64,000 nucleotides of DNA from Ruminococcus flavefaciens (GTDB lineage Bacteria > Bacillota > Clostridia > Oscillospirales > Ruminococcaceae). The notes below the pieces were generated by a model. The model worked only from the letters and a program-made list of their open reading frames with translations, was not told where the DNA came from and did not search any database. Position numbers and translations under genes: made by a program. Shown here piece by piece: positions 61,019 through 64,000 of this stretch. The DNA lies in NCBI RefSeq assembly GCF_900116855.1, contig NZ_UETD01000002.1, positions 401,744 to 465,743 of the forward strand. The letters are read 5' to 3'. Position 1 is the first letter of the stretch. Every line of letters starts with the position of its first letter.

Positions 61019-62554
61019 ATGTCACAGATACTTGTAACAAACCTTTCATTCGGCTATGAAGGAAGCTACGACAACGTCTTTGAAAACGTGTCATTCTCAA
61101 TAGATACCAACTGGAAGCTGGGATTTATCGGCAGGAACGGCAAGGGAAAGACCACATTTCTGAGCCTGCTCATGGGCAGATACAGCTATAAGGGAACTAT
61201 TTCATCTTCCGTCAGGTTCAGCTGTTTTCCCTGCACCGTCACCGATGAACAGGCACAGAGGACCGCCTCTGAATTTCTGCCCGAGCTCTCTGCGGAATGC
61301 GAGGAATGGCGCATGATATGTGAGCTTTCAGAGCTTGGCGAAACCGCCGATATACTTTACCGCCCGTTCAATACACTGAGCCACGGCGAGCGCACAAAGA
61401 TACTTCTTGCGCTGCTGTTCTCCTGCGGAGAGCAGTTCAGACTCATCGACGAGCCCACCAATCACCTCGACGAGAGCTCAAGGGAAAAGGTAAAGGAGTA
61501 CCTCTCGGGCAAGAGCGGCTTCATCCTTGTCTCCCACGACAGAGACCTGCTTGATGCCTGCACCGACCATGTGCTTGTGCTGAACCGCAAGACCATAGAT
61601 GTCCAGAGCGGCAATTTCTCCGTATGGTGGGAGAACAAGCAGCGCCGTGACAGCTTTGCCGAGGCTGAGAACGAGAAGCACCGCAAGGAGATACGGAAGC
61701 TTCGTCAGGCAGCAAAACAGACAGCGGAATGGGCAGATAAAAGCGAGCGCACAAAAATAGGCTTTGACCCCATAAAGGAAAACGACCGCTGTATCAGCAC
61801 CCGCTCATATATCGGAGCAAAGACAAAGAAGATGCAGAGCCGCGTCAAGCAGATGGAGAAGCGCATTGACCGCAGTATTGCCGAGCAGGAGGGACTTCTC
61901 AGCGACATAGAGCGAGTGCCCGAGCTGAAGCTCACTCCCCTTACTCATCACAAAAAGACCATCGTTAACTTCAGAGACTTCACCGTCAGCTACAACGCCG
62001 CCTGTCCCGTGTTCTCCCCTCTTACATTCAGCATTCAGCTGGGAGAGCGTGTGGCGCTCCACGGCACAAACGGCTGCGGAAAGTCCACTCTTATCAAGGC
62101 AGTCCTGAGTCATGCAGGCTGCATCGTTCAGCCAAACCGCTTTAGTGAGCACGGCATATGCGAGACCGCCTCGGGACTTATAATATCCTATATAGATCAG
62201 GACACCTCTTGGCTTCGCGGCAGCATATCTGCTCTGTGCGAGAAACGGGGACTTGACCTGAGTATGCTCTGTACTATCCTTAGGCAGCTCGGTGCGGAGC
62301 GCTCACAGCTTGTCAAAAACACCGAGGACTTTTCCGAGGGACAGAAGAAAAAACTGCTCATAGCGGCAAGCCTGCTGACACCTGCACACCTGTACATCTG
62401 GGACGAGCCGCTGAACTATATCGACGTTTTTTCCCGTATGCAGATAGAGTCGCTGCTGAAAAAATACGCACCTACCATGCTGTTTGTGGAGCATGACACA
62501 AGGTTCCGTGAAGCCATAGCAACAAAGACCATTGAGTTTTCCGAATACGAATAA
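61019..62554 (+). CDS. ABC-F ribosomal protection protein, Lsa-like
   Basis: 511 residues with two ATPase cassettes and no membrane part. Cassette 1: Walker A GRNGKGKTT, signature LSHGERTKIL, Walker B region FRLIDEPTNHLDE. A charged interdomain linker (about 215-320, DSFAEAENEKHRKEIRKL) would reach the ribosomal P site region. Cassette 2: GTNGCGKST, FSEGQKKKLL, LYIWDEPLNYID. The start NTNWKLGFIGRNGKGKTT and overall length match the Lsa/Vga-like group that protects against lincosamides, pleuromutilins and streptogramin A. ATG 61019 follows AAAGGAGG. Substrate range cannot be told from sequence. Confidence 0.9.
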   Translation: MSQILVTNLSFGYEGSYDNVFENVSFSIDTNWKLGFIGRNGKGKTTFLSLLMGRYSYKGTISSSVRFSCFPCTVTDEQAQRTASEFLPELSAECEEWRMICELSELGETADILYRPFNTLSHGERTKILLALLFSCGEQFRLIDEPTNHLDESSREKVKEYLSGKSGFILVSHDRDLLDACTDHVLVLNRKTIDVQSGNFSVWWENKQRRDSFAEAENEKHRKEIRKLRQAAKQTAEWADKSERTKIGFDPIKENDRCISTRSYIGAKTKKMQSRVKQMEKRIDRSIAEQEGLLSDIERVPELKLTPLTHHKKTIVNFRDFTVSYNAACPVFSPLTFSIQLGERVALHGTNGCGKSTLIKAVLSHAGCIVQPNRFSEHGICETASGLIISYIDQDTSWLRGSISALCEKRGLDLSMLCTILRQLGAERSQLVKNTEDFSEGQKKKLLIAASLLTPAHLYIWDEPLNYIDVFSRMQIESLLKKYAPTMLFVEHDTRFREAIATKTIEFSEYE

Positions 62555-62560
62555 ATATTA

Positions 62561-62591
62561 CGGCAGTCAAAAGGGGCTGCCGATTTTTTTA
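62561..62591 (+). terminator. Terminator of the ABC-F gene
   Basis: Stem CGGCAG / CTGCCG followed by ATTTTTTTATT. Confidence 0.8.
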
Positions 62592-62637
62592 TTCTGCCCC
62601 TTGCATTTTTCTCTGCAATGTGGTAAAATAGAAATAT

Positions 62638-62712
62638 GCAGATATAGTATAGCGGTTATTACTTCAGTTTCCCAAACTGAGGAGGCGGGTTCGACCCCCG
62701 TTATCTGCTCCA
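62638..62712 (+). tRNA. tRNA-Gly (anticodon CCC)
   Basis: Acceptor stem GCAGATA / TATCTGC with discriminator T and encoded CCA. D arm GTA / TAC with GG in the loop, anticodon stem TCAGT / ACTGA with loop TTCCCAA (anticodon CCC), T arm with GTTCGAC. 75 bases. Preceded by TTGCAT and TAAAAT promoter-like boxes. A small hairpin GCGCAG-AGC-CTGCGC starts right after CCA. Confidence 0.92.
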
Positions 62713-62847
62713 GCGCAGAGCCTGCGCTCCCGACCACGTTGCCGCTCGCAAGCTCGCTCACTTTTACCGGAAGACACTGCTGTATATCGCTTACAGCACT
62801 GTCATCTGAATCGCACAAATAGCAGCGGTGAGCCTCGCTGCCTTGTT

Positions 62848-62882
62848 CGCGTTTCACTTAATGTGGAACGCGGATTTTTTTC
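62848..62882 (+). terminator. Intrinsic terminator after the tRNA gene
   Basis: Stem CGCGTTTCAC / GTGGAACGCG (one G-T pair) and T7. Confidence 0.75.
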
Positions 62883-62928
62883 CGCACATGATATTATTTC
62901 TAAACCTGATCATAACACAGTGGAGCCT

Positions 62929-62957
62929 GCGCCTCGGTTTTACGGGGCGCTTTTTTG
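62929..62957 (+). terminator. Second intrinsic terminator
   Basis: Stem GCGCCTCG / CGGGGCGC (one T-G pair), GTTTTA loop and T6, about 135 bp upstream of the serpin gene. Confidence 0.75.
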
Positions 62958-63092
62958 TATCCCAAGCTGTTCACAAAATGTTTACATTTTCAGCCGCACA
63001 TTTCACCGCACTCATCCGTTAATGTTTATGAAAACGCACAGAAGTGCTTTCGCTCGGCTTAATTTTATCTTACTTTTCAAGGAGGTATATTT

Positions 63093-64000
63093 ATGAAATT
63101 CAGGAAAATACTTGCAGCAGCCGCTGCACTCTGTATCGCAGTACCCACAGCTATCGCAGGACAGGTAGCAGCCCTTGACCCTGCCCCCGTAAAGGGAGAT
63201 GTGAATTCAGACTTTATATTCAATCTTGCCGACGTAGTTATGTACCAGCGCTGGCTCAGAGGTGCAGGCAAGCTCATGGCAGATACAAACGGCGACGTGA
63301 ACGGTGACGGAGTATGTGACGTCCTTGACCTCAGCGCCATGAGAAAGCTTCTCATAGACTGCATGACAACAGCTCCCACACCGAACTTTGCACCAAAGGC
63401 ACAGAATCTCTGTGCAGGCATAGCTTCCTCAAAGGTCACCGAATCAAGAGCAGATGAGAAGTTCATCAACAGCCAGACCGCTTTCACTGTTGAGCTGTTC
63501 AAGCAGGCATATGCCGAGAACGAGGACCACGAAAACGCTCTTATTTCGCCCTATTCGGTAATGCAGGCACTTTCCATGACAGCCAACGGCGCAGCAGGAG
63601 ACACACGCACCGAGATGGAGAATGTCCTCGGCGGCGGAATGCCTATGGAGGAGCTCAATCAGTATCTCCTCTCACAGCGCAAGCGCTCCATTAATCCCGA
63701 GTACAACGACTACAACAAGTGGCAGATGAGCACCGCCAACTCTATATGGGCAATAGACGACAAAAGCCGTATCGACGTCCGTCCCGAGTTCATCCAGAAC
63801 TGCGTTGACTACTACGACAGCGAGTTCTACATTGCTCCATTTGATAAAACCACGCTTGACGACGTAAACGGCTGGGTAAACGACAAGACCCACGAGATGA
63901 TACCAAGTATACTTGACCATATAGGCGATAATGATGTTATGTATCTTGTGAACGCCGTAGCTTTCGCGGCTGAATGGATGGAGCCCTTTATGGATTACCA
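63093..64000 (+). CDS. Dockerin-serpin, N-terminal 302 residues (runs off the window)
   Basis: ATG 63093 follows AAGGAGG; the frame is open to the window end. Signal peptide about 1-28; type I dockerin at about 34-95 (GDVNSDFIFNLADVVMY, GDVNGDGVCDVLDLSAM); then a serpin fold from about 125 (FTVELFKQAYAE, NALISPYSVMQALSMTANGAAGDT, ANSIWAIDDKSRI, VNGWVNDKTHEMIP, LVNAVAFAAEW). The reactive-centre loop lies beyond the window, so the target protease type is unknown. Dockerin-serpins are thought to guard cellulosomes against proteolysis. In the first dockerin loop the usual Gly is Phe (NSDFIF), which may weaken calcium binding. Confidence 0.92.
   Translation, partial: MKFRKILAAAAALCIAVPTAIAGQVAALDPAPVKGDVNSDFIFNLADVVMYQRWLRGAGKLMADTNGDVNGDGVCDVLDLSAMRKLLIDCMTTAPTPNFAPKAQNLCAGIASSKVTESRADEKFINSQTAFTVELFKQAYAENEDHENALISPYSVMQALSMTANGAAGDTRTEMENVLGGGMPMEELNQYLLSQRKRSINPEYNDYNKWQMSTANSIWAIDDKSRIDVRPEFIQNCVDYYDSEFYIAPFDKTTLDDVNGWVNDKTHEMIPSILDHIGDNDVMYLVNAVAFAAEWMEPFMDY

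Larger units (their letters stand above)
62713..63092. other. Gene-free stretch with two terminators
   Basis: No gene seen; a 96-codon leftward ORF across the tRNA is a known kind of tRNA shadow. It holds two terminators (listed separately). Near 62971 the palindrome AAAATGT-TT-ACATTTT lies about 120 bp before the serpin gene and might be an operator. Confidence 0.5.

Noticed and set aside
62567-62857. 96-codon leftward ORF over the tRNA
   Set aside because: It is the usual spurious reading of a tRNA gene and its flanks.

Overview
The window looks like the chromosome of a fibre-degrading, anaerobic Ruminococcus of the R. flavefaciens / R. albus type. This is inferred from four type I dockerin proteins (a double metalloprotease, a CBM35-GH26-dockerin-CE1 mannanase/esterase, an unknown secreted protein and a serpin), a type III glutamine synthetase, LL-diaminopimelate aminotransferase, Firmicutes-type ribosome binding sites and sigma-A promoters. 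No plasmid, phage, CRISPR or intact insertion sequence was seen.

Layout. 1-8 kb: accessory redox region with two LysR regulators, flavodoxin, NTF2-like proteins, an O-acetyltransferase, aldo/keto reductases, an SDR and an orphan SUKH protein. It carries much decay: a broken zinc-ribbon/NUMOD1 gene, an internally deleted aldo/keto reductase and a frameshifted lipoprotein. 8-27 kb: a divergent nitrogen-assimilation locus. Leftward run gltB, gltD, a glutamine-synthetase-like gene, an ANTAR response regulator, purF and asnB. Rightward run an ammonium transporter fused to a P-II domain, pyrG, glnN (GS III), dapF and dapL. Both leaders carry intrinsic terminators between promoter and first gene, so attenuation controlled by the ANTAR protein is a reasonable hypothesis.

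27-35 kb: a sugar-type solute-binding lipoprotein with a membrane GGDEF-like protein, a secreted protein with two metalloprotease domains around a dockerin, and a divergent sensor-AraC regulator. The two leftward operons share a promoter-proximal 19-bp element. 35-40 kb: a tandem methyltransferase, a small membrane protein, a GT1 glycosyltransferase and an NAD-sugar dehydratase. 40-46.4 kb: a surface-fibre operon with a giant fibro-slime/Cna-B adhesin split by a frameshift, a SipW-type substrate and its signal peptidase. 46.4-50 kb: a palindromic repeat element, DAHP synthase, a DUF3592 protein and a divergent rhodanese / ThiF-MoeB pair.

50-52.5 kb: an operon of ACT protein, glutamate-cysteine ligase and EgtC-like amidohydrolase behind a short leader ORF and mutually exclusive hairpins. 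Next to it, facing left, is a strong promoter flanked by two near-perfect Fur boxes and ending about 105 nt later at a terminator: a candidate Fur-controlled small RNA. 52.8-58 kb: the mannanase/esterase and a second sensor-AraC regulator. 58-64 kb: GNAT acetyltransferase, dockerin protein, HD hydrolase, an ABC-F protein with an attenuator-like leader, tRNA-Gly(CCC) and the start of a dockerin-serpin that runs off the window.
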